This document shows positions 30,983 through 41,345 of a stretch of DNA of 64,000 nucleotides, one piece after another (within the stretch, counting starts at the first letter, position 1; each line of letters starts with the position of its first letter). The DNA lies in assembly GCA_946122785.1 (NCBI GenBank), contig CAMGYJ010000004.1, forward strand, positions 9,818,150 through 9,882,149, read 5' to 3'. Both the position numbers and the translations under genes were made by a program. Under the pieces are notes generated by a model. That model worked only from the letters and a program-made list of their open reading frames with translations. It was not told the origin of the DNA and ran no database searches. The DNA is from Linum tenue (lineage: Eukaryota; Streptophyta; Magnoliopsida; Malpighiales; Linaceae).

Positions 30983-31369
30983 GGTGGGCCACACCGGATC
31001 GTATCGATGTTTTTATCAGACCACATCGAGTCGAATATAATATGGTCCGGTCTTGATCTCACTAAATTTATAAATACTGAAGAAAGCTTGACCGAATTTA
31101 CATTTGGACCGGACAAAAATGGACCGAATGCACTTGGTCTGATCTTTGGTCCTAAGTTATGTTTCACTATTGGACCGCAATTCTTTGAAATTGGTCTGAT
31201 TTGGTTCGGACCGGACCGATGCCCACCCCTACTTAGGAGTCCTGTCTGACTCGATGTACGTCTCTAGCTTTTCATTATATATGACATTCATATATAAAAT
31301 TAATTATTAATTAATTAATATATAAAAACCAAGGTTGTATGTTACTATTCATTAGTGGCTCTCACACTG

Positions 31370-31600
31370 CTTCTTACAAGTGGGGAAGTTCCAAGTTACT
31401 TCTTTTACCCACTCTCCCTTCGAGCTCCAACTTGAACTCGCGTCACCTGATCTAGCCCAACTTCAGCTCGCGGCCCGCCACGCGCCCACGCCTTACGAGC
31501 TTCAACTACAACAAACATTCAAAATAAATGCTCTTACATGGATTCGAACCCACGTCATGACTACAAAATAGATGTGCACAAACCAGTATGCTACAATGTC
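31370..31600 (-). mobile_element. tRNA-derived SINE (copy 1)
   Basis: The minus strand has A box TAGCATACTGG (31583-31593) and B box GGTTCGAATCC (31540-31550), matching the RNA polymerase III consensus. The body continues to about 31370 with 'gcgtcacctgatc', shared with copy 2. It is not a tRNA gene because no cloverleaf or acceptor stem is present. Confidence 0.6.
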
Positions 31601-31845
31601 TATCCTAATAGTCAAGTCGCGACGCTTTCATTTTATAAAGCCGCGTCACCTGATCCCGCCTTCAACATCCGCTCGGGTGCGACCAGTGGCACATGGGCCG
31701 ACAAATACAAACTCGCGGCACGCGCCGCTTCTGGCCCAACAGACACGAAATTCTTCAAAAATAATATTCTCACAGCGAATACTTGAACCCGCGTCAATTC
31801 TCTAGAAGACAAGCAAGGCAACCAGTAGGCTACAAACTTTCGTTG
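31601..31845 (-). mobile_element. tRNA-derived SINE (copy 2)
   Basis: The minus strand has A box TAGCCTACTGG (31822-31832) and a weaker B box GGGTTCAAGTA (31780-31790). It has the same body landmark 'gcgtcacctgatc' as copy 1 and lies directly head to tail with it. Confidence 0.55.
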
Positions 31846-32004
31846 TGATTCATAGGTGCAGCGCGCTATTTTAAAGCTTCGCGTCTCCAACATTAAGCTA
31901 AGTATCCCATCCCTCTTAAATTTGTATTGAATTTTTTAAATATTGTACTTTCATGAGCGTTAATGGAGATCAAGATGTACCAAACAACATGGGATGAGAA
32001 ACTC

Positions 32005-32520
32005 AATCAAGCGACACATGATCACGGCCCATGCCTCGACTAGTTTATGCCATGAATAATCTACAATGGGTGAGGGCTAATAATCACGGCCCGTGCCTCG
32101 ACTAGTCAATGCAATGCCCTCACCAAACGACATATGATCACGGCCCGTTCTTCGATCAGAAACGTCATGAAGAATCTACAATGGGTGAGGGCTAATAATC
32201 ACGGCCCGTACTTCGACTAGTCAATGCCATGCTCTCACCAAGCACTCGACGCCTTGAAGACTCCAAACTAAGGGTACATAAACCCCGACGAGGAGAGCGC
32301 ACAACTCCTTGGGGAATCTACAAATATGGGAGCGCTCGACTACCTCCATTCATGTAAGACTCGACTGAAAGTACACAAATAAGACTTCGATAAGAGCATT
32401 GGTGAATCTACAATATGGGAGCGCTCGACTACCTCCATTCATGTAAGACTCGACTGAAAGCACACAAATAAGACTTCGATAAGATCATTGGTAAATCTAC
32501 AATATGAGAAGTTCAACTAC
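32005..32520 (+). repeat. Two tandem repeat sets in the Tat-like 3' region
   Basis: The first set (about 32005-32250) repeats a unit of about 60 bp and its dimer, with 'atcacggcccgt' and 'cttcgactagtcaatgc'. The second (about 32320-32520) repeats a unit of about 90 bp with 'gagcgctcgactacctccat' 2.3 times. Confidence 0.75.
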
Positions 32521-32945
32521 CTCTATCTCCAATAAAGGGCACTAAACGTGCGCGGTAACCCCGTAACGTAATCGTGCGGCTATCACAAGACCAATGAAAG
32601 AGTGCACACTTGTGTGCGCTTGAAGAACTCTAATAGGAGAGCGCTCAATGCCTTGAAGAATTCCAATAGAAGAGTGCTCAATGCCTTAATGAAATCACCA
32701 ACATGGGTGCAAGACACATGAAGCTGGCACCGCATCAGCTAAACGCGCCACCACCTGGGGAGCAATTAGGGGTACATAGGGCTCCTACCCAAGATATCGA
32801 CCAAGATTTTTTAGAAAATATATTAAGCTAGAGGTGAGTTAAAACTCACCACCAGCTTGGGGGGCAATTTTTGGTGGTGTTACTAAATACTCCGTGCACA
32901 GACTAAGTAGTAGGGCGCACAATCGGCGATGCGCGACGCTCGATA

Positions 32946-32958
32946 CCCGCTACAGGTA
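32946..32958 (+). promoter_or_regulatory. LTR TATA box
   Basis: 'aggtatataaggg' lies within the Tat-like LTR, followed about 40 bp on by a CT-rich stretch typical of plant LTR transcription starts. Confidence 0.5.
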
Positions 32959-33187
32959 TATAAGGGCTTAAAGCTCTCCAAAGGAAATGACTTCTTCTCT
33001 CTCCTGACTTTCCACTTTTCACTATCTCTCTACACTTTATCTCTCAACAATATTCTCTCAACTCATGCTAAACCGAAACTAACTTGATTGTCGGAGCTTA
33101 ATCCGGGGGCATCCCCGGCTCTTTCACAGGTTTCTTCCCTCCCGACGAGATCAGACGAACAGATCGTGAGTCAACCCCACACCAACA

Positions 33188-33812
33188 AATATCATTGTTC
33201 GTGTCCTGAGCGAGATGGCATAAACACTTATCATATATTATTCTTTTTCTATAAAACATAATTTTCTTTCATTTATATTTTATACCATTATAAAAAAGTG
33301 AAAAATAGTATTAGTTAAGATGAAATAAATCCAACGTGATCCATTTCTGTGTAACATCCGGAGCGGTAGCATTCCCCACATTATGTGGCGGATCTAGAAA
33401 TTTTTAATAGGGGTGTCCTCTTCAAAAAACATTAAAATAAAATAAATAATTCATAAATAAAAAAATATCGGACTAGTACAAATTTTAACATAAGGCCACG
33501 ACGTGTTTTTATATTATGAAATAAAATAAAAAATAGACTTGGTAAATTGCTCAACAAATCTGTATATCCTACTAGATAATAGAACAACAAATGAGTTGCA
33601 ACTTAATGGAGGACAATGTTTAAAAAATATAGTATATCCTAAGTTTGAATAACACAGTCTATCGCTTATTTTTTTTAAGTATACGCAAACTACTACTGAG
33701 GATAAAATTATCGTTGTAGGGGTGTTCTGAATCACTAATTATAAATTTTTTATCTATACAAAACTATTACCGGGGGTTAAATAATCGTATTCCCAAATTT
33801 TAGGGGTGTCCA
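33188..33812. other. AT-rich flank, old element remnants
   Basis: No gene is visible. 'ggcggatctagaaattttta' with 'aggggtgtcc' on both sides (33405-33420 and 33803-33812) suggests an old inverted or direct terminal repeat, but I cannot define an element. Confidence 0.4.
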
Positions 33813-34228
33813 CTTTTGCGGTAGCGGGCCACGAACGGTAGCAGAAAAACCCTAGTCACTTAGATTTTTTCCTGCTCCCCAAAACGCTCTGGTTGCCAGC
33901 TTAATTATCGTCCTGTCATGTACGTAATTCATCATCTCCTTTGATCTGGTGCTTTGACAAACACACATATATGATCTAACTTATGTTTCTGTCGGATTTG
34001 AATGAAGCGAGAACAAATCCGGATTTGTTCTCGCTTCATTCAAATCCGACAGAAACATAAGTTAGATCATATATGTGTGTTTGTCAAAGCACCAGATCAA
34101 AGGAGATGATGAATTACGTACATGACAGGACGATAATTAAGCTGGCAACCAGAGCGTTTTGGGGAGCAGGAAAAAATCTAAGTGACTAGGGTTTTTCTGC
34201 TACCGTTCGTGGCCCGCTACCGCAAAAG
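33813..34228. repeat. Perfect palindrome, 2 x 208 bp with no spacer
   Basis: The left arm 33813-34020 and right arm 34021-34228 are exact reverse complements over all 208 bases; I checked line by line and found no mismatch or gap. The centre is 'gaacaaatcc|ggatttgttc'. The match ends sharply on both sides. The arm contains 'aaaaccctag' and looks like 5' untranslated or promoter-type plant DNA rather than a transposon terminus. It could be a fresh inverted duplication, a source of double-stranded RNA, or a sequencing/assembly fold-back. Confidence 0.97.
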
Positions 34229-34463
34229 GATCCGGCCCAATTGTTACGATTTAACCTGTGAGCTGCTGGCGGGAGTTTTAATTTTATAGTGGAGCTATTT
34301 TTGATTTTGGGTACATTTTTTTTATTAAATGGAGGCTAGATCAGCCAAAGGGTAAGCAAACAGCTACTATAGAGTCGAAAACAGAGGATGCAAAAAAGAA
34401 AATTAGATGGATCAATCCAAAAACAGGAGGCACAAGTGTGTCAGGCGTCCGAGCTTTGAGGTA

Positions 34464-35252
34464 TCACAATTTGGCGGGGAAAGCTAACTCCGTAAACATC
34501 TTCCTGCAATATGTGAGCCAAATTTGTTGTGGATCATCAAGTTCATGCGTACCGAAGGGATAGACGAGACTGTGCTTCGAGAGCCAGTCCGCGACTCTAT
34601 TCCCCTCTCTGTACGTATGAACCATCTGAACCACCCAGCCTTGTCCAAGCAATCGGCGAATCAGGCCTATGATAGTCGCATATGGATGTATGGGGTCGTT
34701 GCGTTTATGTATTAGATGAAGGGCCAATTGAGAATCGGATTCTAGAATCAGGAATTCTGCCCCTTTCCGTCATGCCAGCTGAAGACCCTGAAGAATCCCC
34801 CATAATTCAGCCTTGAGTGACGATCCATTCCCGATTCTGCTACAGAAACCGCCAAGCCAGTCGCCATAACAGTTGTGAAGGGCCCCTCCCGCCGAGATCA
34901 GTCCTTGGTTGCTTTGAGCAGTCACATCTGTATTTAGTTTCCACCATCTCTGTTTTGGTGTAGTCCATCCAATAAGAGCTTCAGTTTTGTTTACCATGGA
35001 TAGGGGGTGTTGTTTAAGGCTGGTTGTCCCCCACGCTTTTGCCCATTCCTGAGCTTTGGCGAGAATGTAATTGTTGAAAGTTGATGGGGACAGCTTGATA
35101 CCTTTGAAGGCATTGTCATTGCGACACTTCCAGATGTACCATGTCAGTAGGGCGAAAAAGCTTCCCCACTTACCCATCCAATTCCTTTGATTCTTCTTCA
35201 TTATATTTGATTGCATCCATCTGTCGTAATCAGTATGATAGAACTCTGCCAT
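34464..35252 (-). pseudogene. LINE C-terminal RNase H (RVT_3-like) domain
   Basis: The minus strand gives LTWYIWKCRNDNAFKG, the typical linker, then WWKLNTDVTAQSNQGLISAG with the first catalytic Asp, LKAELWGILQGLQLA with the catalytic Glu, and in the next piece (34727-34464) LIHKRNDPIHPY and TYREGNRVADWLSKH with the late Asp. This is the plant RNase H-like fold used by some LINE families. The frame breaks at about 34760. The zf-RVT part upstream (38965-38740) carries the C..C..H..C pattern in CPHCK and LHFLRDC on the minus strand. Confidence 0.75.
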
Positions 35253-35258
35253 GGTGTC

Positions 35259-37182
35259 TGACTCACTCCTACTGTCACTCTAGAAAATGGCCAAGTGTAA
35301 CCACTTCCTAAAGCGTAGTATAGCGGGTTTGGGTTTTATTGTCAACCCGGGTCCTAGATTTGATGACTACTCGGTGAATTCTCGTTATCTAGCAGTGAAC
35401 TTTTAGTGCAGATTCAAGCAAACAAAAACACAACGCAAGTTAAACGGTTGTTCAAGTCAAGAGAGGTCACCCGGATATGGTTCCCCCTAGAATGCAGTTA
35501 AGTCGGATTGCAATTTACCAAGTTCAGTTTTCATGAAAGTTATACTGCGGAAGGTTCTTAAATAGTCTGAAGTCTCGACTAAAGGTCTCCAGACCCTCTC
35601 AATCTGAGTCTCTAGCGGGCGACTTACCTCCACCGGAGTAAACAGATTGAGGCCCTAGCGAACCAAACCTCCACTACCGAATTGAATTCGGTACAGAATA
35701 GCGAATTGGCTCCTCGACTAAAGTCACCAATTCGCTACCTTCAATTAAGGATACTCTATCAACCTAGGCAGATATTCTCATTCTAGGTCAAAACAGAAAC
35801 AACAGGAATTTGATCAGGATTCAAGTCATTCAATCATTCAAACTAGGGATGGCAATTTACCCACCCATGGGTAATTTTGCCCAAACCCAAGTAGACCCAT
35901 TTATTATGGGTAGGGTTTGGGTGATGTGTGTATGGGTTTGGGGTTTGTATATGGGTTTGGGTTAGATATGGATATATATTATCTAAATGGGTATGGGTTG
36001 GATATGGATATCCATTTACTTGAGGGTGTTTTAACTACACATGCAAAAATTGGACCTATTTGTAAAACTTGAAAAGTTTAGGTACCAAAATGTAAGACCA
36101 AAAAAATTTAGGTACCAAAACGTAATTTTCCATCCATATTTTGAGGACTTATATGCAAAAAAAATTAAATTTAGGTGCTAAATATGCATATCTATTAAGT
36201 TTAGGTACCAAACTGTAATTTGTATTTGGGCATTGGTACAAACTCAAATCCATTTGTTATAAACCCAACCCAAAGTAAATGGGTATGGGTACAAACCCAT
36301 CAAACTTTACCCATATCCATATATTTGGATTTCATACCCAACCCAATTGGTTGGATAGTAAAATACCCATGGATATGGGCAAAATTGCCATCCCTAATTC
36401 AAACCTCAATCGAATATAATCAATTCACAAACTCTGTACTTGGGTTCATACAATCGGACCTAGCATACAAATCTAGGGTTCCCCATACCCAGATGAATGG
36501 GGAAACTACTCCATAGAGAAAGAAGCAAAAGCGGATTCAGACGCGGAATTCATACTGTGAAGATGGATTTCTGCTCCTGGACGTTTAATCGGCACTTCTC
36601 CAAGCTCAAGCCGGGCTCCAATGGTGATGAAGATCGAGCTATGGCACTTGGGAACTCTGGTTCGTCGCTTTCTCTCTCTAGGAATCGCTTTCTCTCTAAA
36701 AAACTCGGAACCCCTGAATGTTGGCCTTCCTTTCCCTTAAATCTGCTGCCTGATCGCGATACCCGGTCGAAATACCCGGTCGGGTATTTTGGGTCTTGAC
36801 CGGGTATGCTCAAAACGCGCCGCTTCAGTGAAGGGAAAATCCCCAGTCATAACCAATAATCCCCGACCGGGGATTTAAGCCTCCTGCCCGGGCCCACTTC
36901 TGTTTCTCACGGACGCCCAAAGTGGGAAATACCCGACCATGGCCAGAAAATACCCGGTCGGGTATTCCTGCCTTTGGCCGGGTATTTTGGCTCTCCAGCA
37001 CACTCCAAGCCTCACTTGCTCCTTTCGACCCAAATCTCGTTCCTTTGCCTCGATTCCACCGCCAAGTCATGAAATATGACACAAACGTACAACCTCCCGT
37101 GAAATCGGCTTGAAACACGAGAATCCACATCTCAAACGGCTCCAGAAAAGAGGTGAAAACATGTGTAATTATCGGTCTATCA
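35259..37182 (-). repeat. 3' LTR of element B (with MITE inside)
   Basis: It begins 'tgactcactcctac' and ends 'cggtctatca'. Without the MITE at 35844-36396 it is about 1.37 kb, similar in length and layout to the LTR of A ('aatggccaagtgtaacca', 'ggttccccctag', 'ctactccatagagaaa'). It carries palindromic cores 'atacccggtcgggtat' and 'aatccccgaccggggatt'. Confidence 0.85.
35844..36396. mobile_element. hAT-like MITE with perfect 8-bp target duplication
   Basis: The ends 'tagggatggcaattt' and 'aaattgccatcccta' are inverted. The flanks 'attcaaac' (35836-35843 and 36397-36404) are identical. It is 553 bp long, with 'tatgggtttgg' and 'aagtttaggtaccaaa' internal repeats and no coding capacity. Confidence 0.9.
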
Positions 37183-38209
37183 AACTCCCCCACACTTAAC
37201 CGTTTGCTTGTCCCCAAGCAAACCTAACTCAAACCAATGCAACTCTCCAGACCTCTATAGCAACAAACAACCCCGATCGTAGGTAGAGGACTTCCTAGAT
37301 CATTTAGCAGCTTACGAGGTCAACCGACGCACAAGTCATCTCATAGCTTCTTCGGCGAGAGCACTAGTCTCGAGTCGGCATCATGGCAAATAGTGAACAG
37401 AGGACAAATGAATCGTGGATGAAGAGACTCTCAAAAACAGAAGATCATGGACTCACATTTTTTTAAGGTGCTCGATTTTCTTCTTGAAGATGGTTGGAAC
37501 CCCTTTTCTTTCTTCTTTTTGCTTGTTTTTCTGTTTTTCTCTTTTTTTTTCCTAGGGTTCCAACTGTTTTTCAGAAAACGGGGGCTCCCACCTAGCACAG
37601 GTTTTGCGGGAGCCCGGCTCTTACCGGCCATGCCAGGAGCGGGTGTCTCGAGCCTCGTGCGGGGGAAAGACATGTAAGGGGGCTGGAGGTAGTAGGTGGA
37701 AATTGGGAACGGATTCCCGTCTCCCCTTACACACTTTCGCCCTATCGCACGGGAGACGTTATTTTAAAGCACATTTTGGAGCACCTGTTAATTTCAAAAC
37801 ATGATACAAGAGTCCATGACAGGCAGAGAGTCCACAGCACCACACAATTCAAGGGTCCTAAGATCACTAATTCACTCAATCAACCAACACAATATGAAGA
37901 AGAAATGAGACTTCTTAAATGCATCAACATCCTCCATAGTGCTACACTACCTCCCTAGGTTGCAAATCACTACAGAGACTGTCAATTTAAAGCATACTGA
38001 GCAGGCAATTGCAAGGAACACGTACTTGGAGCCCTCAAATTTTAAAAATTTGGACAGTGGACTAGGCTCCAAGCACACAAACAAATCTAATGCAGTCAAA
38101 AGATGAACATCCCCCCCACACTTAAGATCGACATTGCCCTCAATGGAGAAGAGGGAAGGAAAGGGGAACGATGTTACCGGTGTGCACAGACTGCAGGAGA
38201 CTCGAATCG
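37183..38209 (-). other. Residual internal region of element B with two hairpin-polypurine modules
   Basis: Module 1 hairpin GTTTGCTT-GGGGAC-AAGCAAAC is at 37202-37223 with AGTGTGGGGGAGT at the LTR border. Module 2 hairpin CATTG-AGGG-CAATG is at 38132-38145 with AAGTGTGGGGGGGATG beside it. The stretch between is non-coding and similar to 24880-25920, for example 'tatagcaacaaacaacccc' and 'cagcttacgaggtcaac'. Confidence 0.65.
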
Positions 38210-38731
38210 CCTTCTCTCTCTAGGAATCGCTTTCTTTCTCTAGGAATCGCCTTCTCTCTCAAAAACTCGGAATCCCTGAATGTTGGCCTTCCTTTCCCTT
38301 AAATCTGCTGCCTGATCGCGATACCCGGTCGGGTATTTTGGGTCTCGACCGGGTATGCTCAAAACGCGCCGCTTCAGTGAAGGGAAAATCCCCGGTCATA
38401 ACCAATAATCCCCGACCGGGGATTTAAGCCTCCTGCCTGGGCCCCCTTCTGTTTCTCACGGACGCCCAAAGTGGGAAATACCCGACCATGGCTAGAAAAT
38501 ATCCGTTCGGGTATTCCTGCCTTTGGCCGGGTATTTTGGCTCTCCAGCACACTCCAAGCCTCACTTGCTCCTTTCGACCCAAATCTCGTTCCTTTGCCTC
38601 GATTCCACCGCCAAGTCATGAAATATGACACAAACGTACAACCTCGCGTGAAATCGGCTTAAAACACGAGAATCCACATCTGAAACGGCTCCAGAAATGG
38701 GGTGAAAACATGTGTAATTATCGGTCTATCA
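38210..38731 (-). repeat. 5' LTR fragment of element B
   Basis: Matches about 36660-37182 (from 'tctctctaggaatcgc' to 'cggtctatca') with a few differences. The missing left part was lost in the internal deletion. Confidence 0.85.
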
Positions 38732-38965
38732 GTGTCAAGAGGGATAATCGTGTTCCATACCCTTTTGGCCATTTCGCAGTCCCTCAAGAAGTGGAGGTTG
38801 GTCTCTGGTGCTTACTTGCAGTGAGGGCAGGAGTCGTCTTCAGTAAGACGTTGATATTTCCTTACTTCATTTGTAGTCAGCTTCCCTTTAACAGCCATCC
38901 AGCTGAAAATACGAACCCACTCAGGGACTTGCAGCTGCCTTATTCTTTTCCAAACCATCTGCTGG

Positions 38966-39616
38966 TGTAACATCCTTACCCTTACAAGAGTGATTAACTC
39001 ATAATGATGTTATTAATGATGAGAATAAGCATGACGTCCTTTAAACCGAGAATCAAATAACTATGGTAGTATAAGAGGTTAGTGAATCGATTTAGAGGTT
39101 AATGGAAATTAATCAAGTGGATTTAGTAAGGATATTATGATGAAAAATGGACTAAAATGCAAAAAAGGAGAAGTTTTGGAGTGATGGGGTAAATACCTTT
39201 TGGGGTGGATAGTTGGCTTAAGGTGATTGGTGGAGAAGGAGAAGAGTAGAGAGTTTTCTAGAGGGATTGGGGCTGGAAATTTCAGACCACCACCTCCCAT
39301 TCTCTCTCATTTCTCTACTCCTTCTCTCCTTGCTCTCTACTCCTTTATCTTTTCACTGCCCTATCATCATACTATCATCCTCCATCATTAAATCTGAAAC
39401 CTAATCATACAAAAGAAGGGTTTGGAAACTAAGGAACAAGAAAAGGATCATCCAAAGGGTAAGAAGCATCTTCCCTCTCATTCTTTCTTAAGCCTAGCGG
39501 TATGAACTCTAGATTAAGTTTGATTGGTTTAGATGCAAAACAAGGAGTCTAAGCTCAAGAATCTATGTTTTCTTGTTAGATGCGGTATGTTAGTAATCAA
39601 GGGAAGAAGGCTAGAG
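38966..39616 (+). repeat. LTR-like remnant starting TGTAACATCC
   Basis: 'tgtaacatccttaccctt' at a sharp junction within the LINE is a frequent start of plant Ty3/gypsy LTRs. A CT-rich leader-like stretch (39295-39370) and 'aagggtaagaagc' follow. No partner LTR or polyprotein is found, so it may be a solo or truncated LTR. Confidence 0.45.
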
Positions 39617-40425
39617 GTAGGGCTGGAAATCTAGACCAAACCGTATGGCAAACCGTGGTCTATACCGTATCGTATGTTTTGGTCTGGACCGTGAGACCAG
39701 AACTATGGTCTGGTCTGGTTTACAGTCTCCACCTTTAGTGCGTGGTCTGGACCGCGGTCTACCACAGTAAACCGTAACAGACCGCGACACACTACCTACT
39801 AACTCGGACATAAATAACACTAAATTGAACCTCCATTTGTGTATTTGAAGAACAAAGTTAGTTGATTCTTCATCTAGTTGAGAGCCAACAAATTGCAAAA
39901 TGAACGCTTATGTGTCATCTCCTTATCAAAGAACCACACGAAAACCAGAAAGACTCATAAATAATATTCACAAACAATGTCTAGACTATGGAGTTGATAA
40001 AAATTAAACACTAGAAAAAAATTCGTTCACCTTGATGAGATAAGGAAAATTTTTGAGAGATATGCGGCCATCTTATTGGTTCAAAATTACCTCGACGTCA
40101 TCACAAAGGTTATCATCCGGGATAACCTTCGGATCACTCGAGGGAGGAGAGAAGCGGTAGCACAAAGAGGACTAGGGAACAAGGTTATTTGATGCGTGTG
40201 TGTTTGAAAATTGAAAAAATCCACTTCTATCCTCATATTTATTCTCATTTAATTATGATCACAAATTTTTTGTTTCACTAGCATATTGGTCCCTAGTATT
40301 TTTATTTTTATAAATACCAGCGAAGGGTTGGAGGGTGAACAATAGTTAATTTTTTTTAACATGGTCTGTCTGGTCCAGACCGCGGACCGCACCGCACAGT
40401 TGTGGTCTGGTCTGGACCGTATAGT
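39617..40425. mobile_element. hAT-like element remnant
   Basis: It begins 'tagggctggaaatctagacc', and both subterminal parts are rich in 'accgcggtct', 'gaccgtat' and 'ggtctggtctgg'. The right terminus is missing where the LTR of element C begins, so C probably inserted into it. Confidence 0.5.
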
Positions 40426-41345
40426 TGATGACTTGATATATACACATGTTTTGTCCACCATTCTTATACCGTTTGAGCCTCATTTCTCGTATCTTAGGCC
40501 GATTTCACGCTAGGTTGTTCTTGTTTGTGCTATTTCAAGTCCTAGTACGTGATTGAGGGTTTGGGAACGAATTCGGGGTCGATTGGACGAAGGTTGGACA
40601 TGTGGCGAAAAGCTGAGGAAACCACACGGCCAGACCTAGCAGCCACACGGCCGTGTGGAATTCCATTACGCGGGCAGACCAAACTGGCCGTGTACCGGGT
40701 CCCTTGAGGCCGTGTGGAAATCATAGAGATGTCACACGGGCAAGACAGTTTTCTACACGGCCGTGTAGCTCTGGCCGTGTGGCATTCGTGGAGGCACTTA
40801 ATCGAAACGCCGTGTTTTGGAGCTCACACGGGCAAGCTGGGATTTTCACACGGCCGTGTGGTCGGGAAATTCTGGGTTTTAACCCAATTTTGGGTCTTTT
40901 GGAGGGGAAGCGAGTTTTTGAGCAAAAAACAGAGCTTTAGAGAGAGAAAGTGCGAAGAACAAACCCTATGAGCTATTTGGAGTGGATAACTAGCCATTGA
41001 AGCCCAGATTGCATCCCTAGGAGTGAAGATCGACATCCCATAGTAGATTATCCTCATCTTTATGAGTATGACTACTCTGATTTCTGTTTTCCTCTCTCTC
41101 TGGAGTAGAACCTTCTCTCACTCAGGTATGAAGAACCCTAGTTCCATGTGTTAGGAATCTTGATTGTAATGGCTTGGGATCGATATACTGATTGATTTTA
41201 ATCGATTGATGCATGATTCATTGAGTCAATTGAAGCCTGGTCATCTTTTCTTGATTCTGCTGCAACCTGAGATAGAATCTGATTAGGTTGTTAGAGTTTC
41301 ATCAATCGGTAGTGGTAGATTGGTTATACGAGAGCTTCATCAACC
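40426..41345 (+). repeat. 5' LTR fragment of element C
   Basis: Starts 'tgatgacttgatatatacac', parallel to the minus-strand start of the LTR of A ('tgatgactcggtatttgcac'). It contains three perfect copies of the palindrome ACACGGCCGTGT (near 40646, 40756 and 40848) among half-site copies. It ends inside LTR sequence and joins gag at 'cttcatcaacctgg'. Confidence 0.75.

Larger units (their letters stand above)
29528..31231. mobile_element. Outer hAT-like element of a three-level nest
   Basis: Ends 'taggggtgggt' and 'gcccacccta'-type (actual 'gcccacccc-ta') are inverted. Flanks 'tttaggag' (29520-29527) and 'cttaggag' (31232-31239) match at 7 of 8. The right part contains 'cggaccgga' motifs. There is no transposase. 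Confidence 0.65.
31990..33187 (+). mobile_element. 3' end of a Tat/Ogre-like Ty3/gypsy element
   Basis: Tandemly repeated non-coding sequence is followed by a polypurine tract 'cttggggggcaatttttgg' and an LTR (32878-33187). The LTR starts TGTTACTAAATAC, has a TATA box 'aggtatataaggg' (32946-32958) with a CT-rich leader, and ends in CA. Tandem repeats between pol and the 3' LTR are a known trait of Tat/Ogre-lineage elements. No pol is left. Confidence 0.6.
35259..38731 (-). mobile_element. LTR retrotransposon B, internally deleted Athila-like element
   Basis: A perfect target duplication 'gtgtc' (35254-35258 and 38732-38736) brackets TGACTCAC...GTCTATCA. The left LTR is complete but carries a MITE. 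The internal region is only about 1 kb and non-coding, similar to the 3' region of element A. The right LTR has lost its left two thirds. One deletion removing the primer site, all genes and part of the 5' LTR explains this. Confidence 0.85.
34316..38965 (-). mobile_element. LINE with RNase H, split by element B
   Basis: The two parts, 34316-35258 and 38732-38965, read as one minus-strand LINE 3' half: a zf-RVT segment at 38965-38740, then a linker and an RNase H domain. The 3' end is A-rich (T run at 34316-34325 on the plus strand). Element B sits between them with a 5-bp duplication. The 5' end is cut at 38965 by an LTR-like sequence. Confidence 0.75.

Noticed and set aside
31540..31593. 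tRNA gene suggested by 'ggattcgaacc'
   Set aside because: A and B boxes are present but there is no acceptor stem, anticodon arm or full cloverleaf; tRNA-derived SINE fits better.
32005..32520. CRISPR-like array
   Set aside because: The repeats are long, imperfect and without unique spacers of constant size, and this is a plant genome; tandem repeats of a retroelement.
34316..34460. Active autonomous LINE on the minus strand
   Set aside because: The 5' half is missing, RNase H is frameshifted and a retrotransposon splits it.
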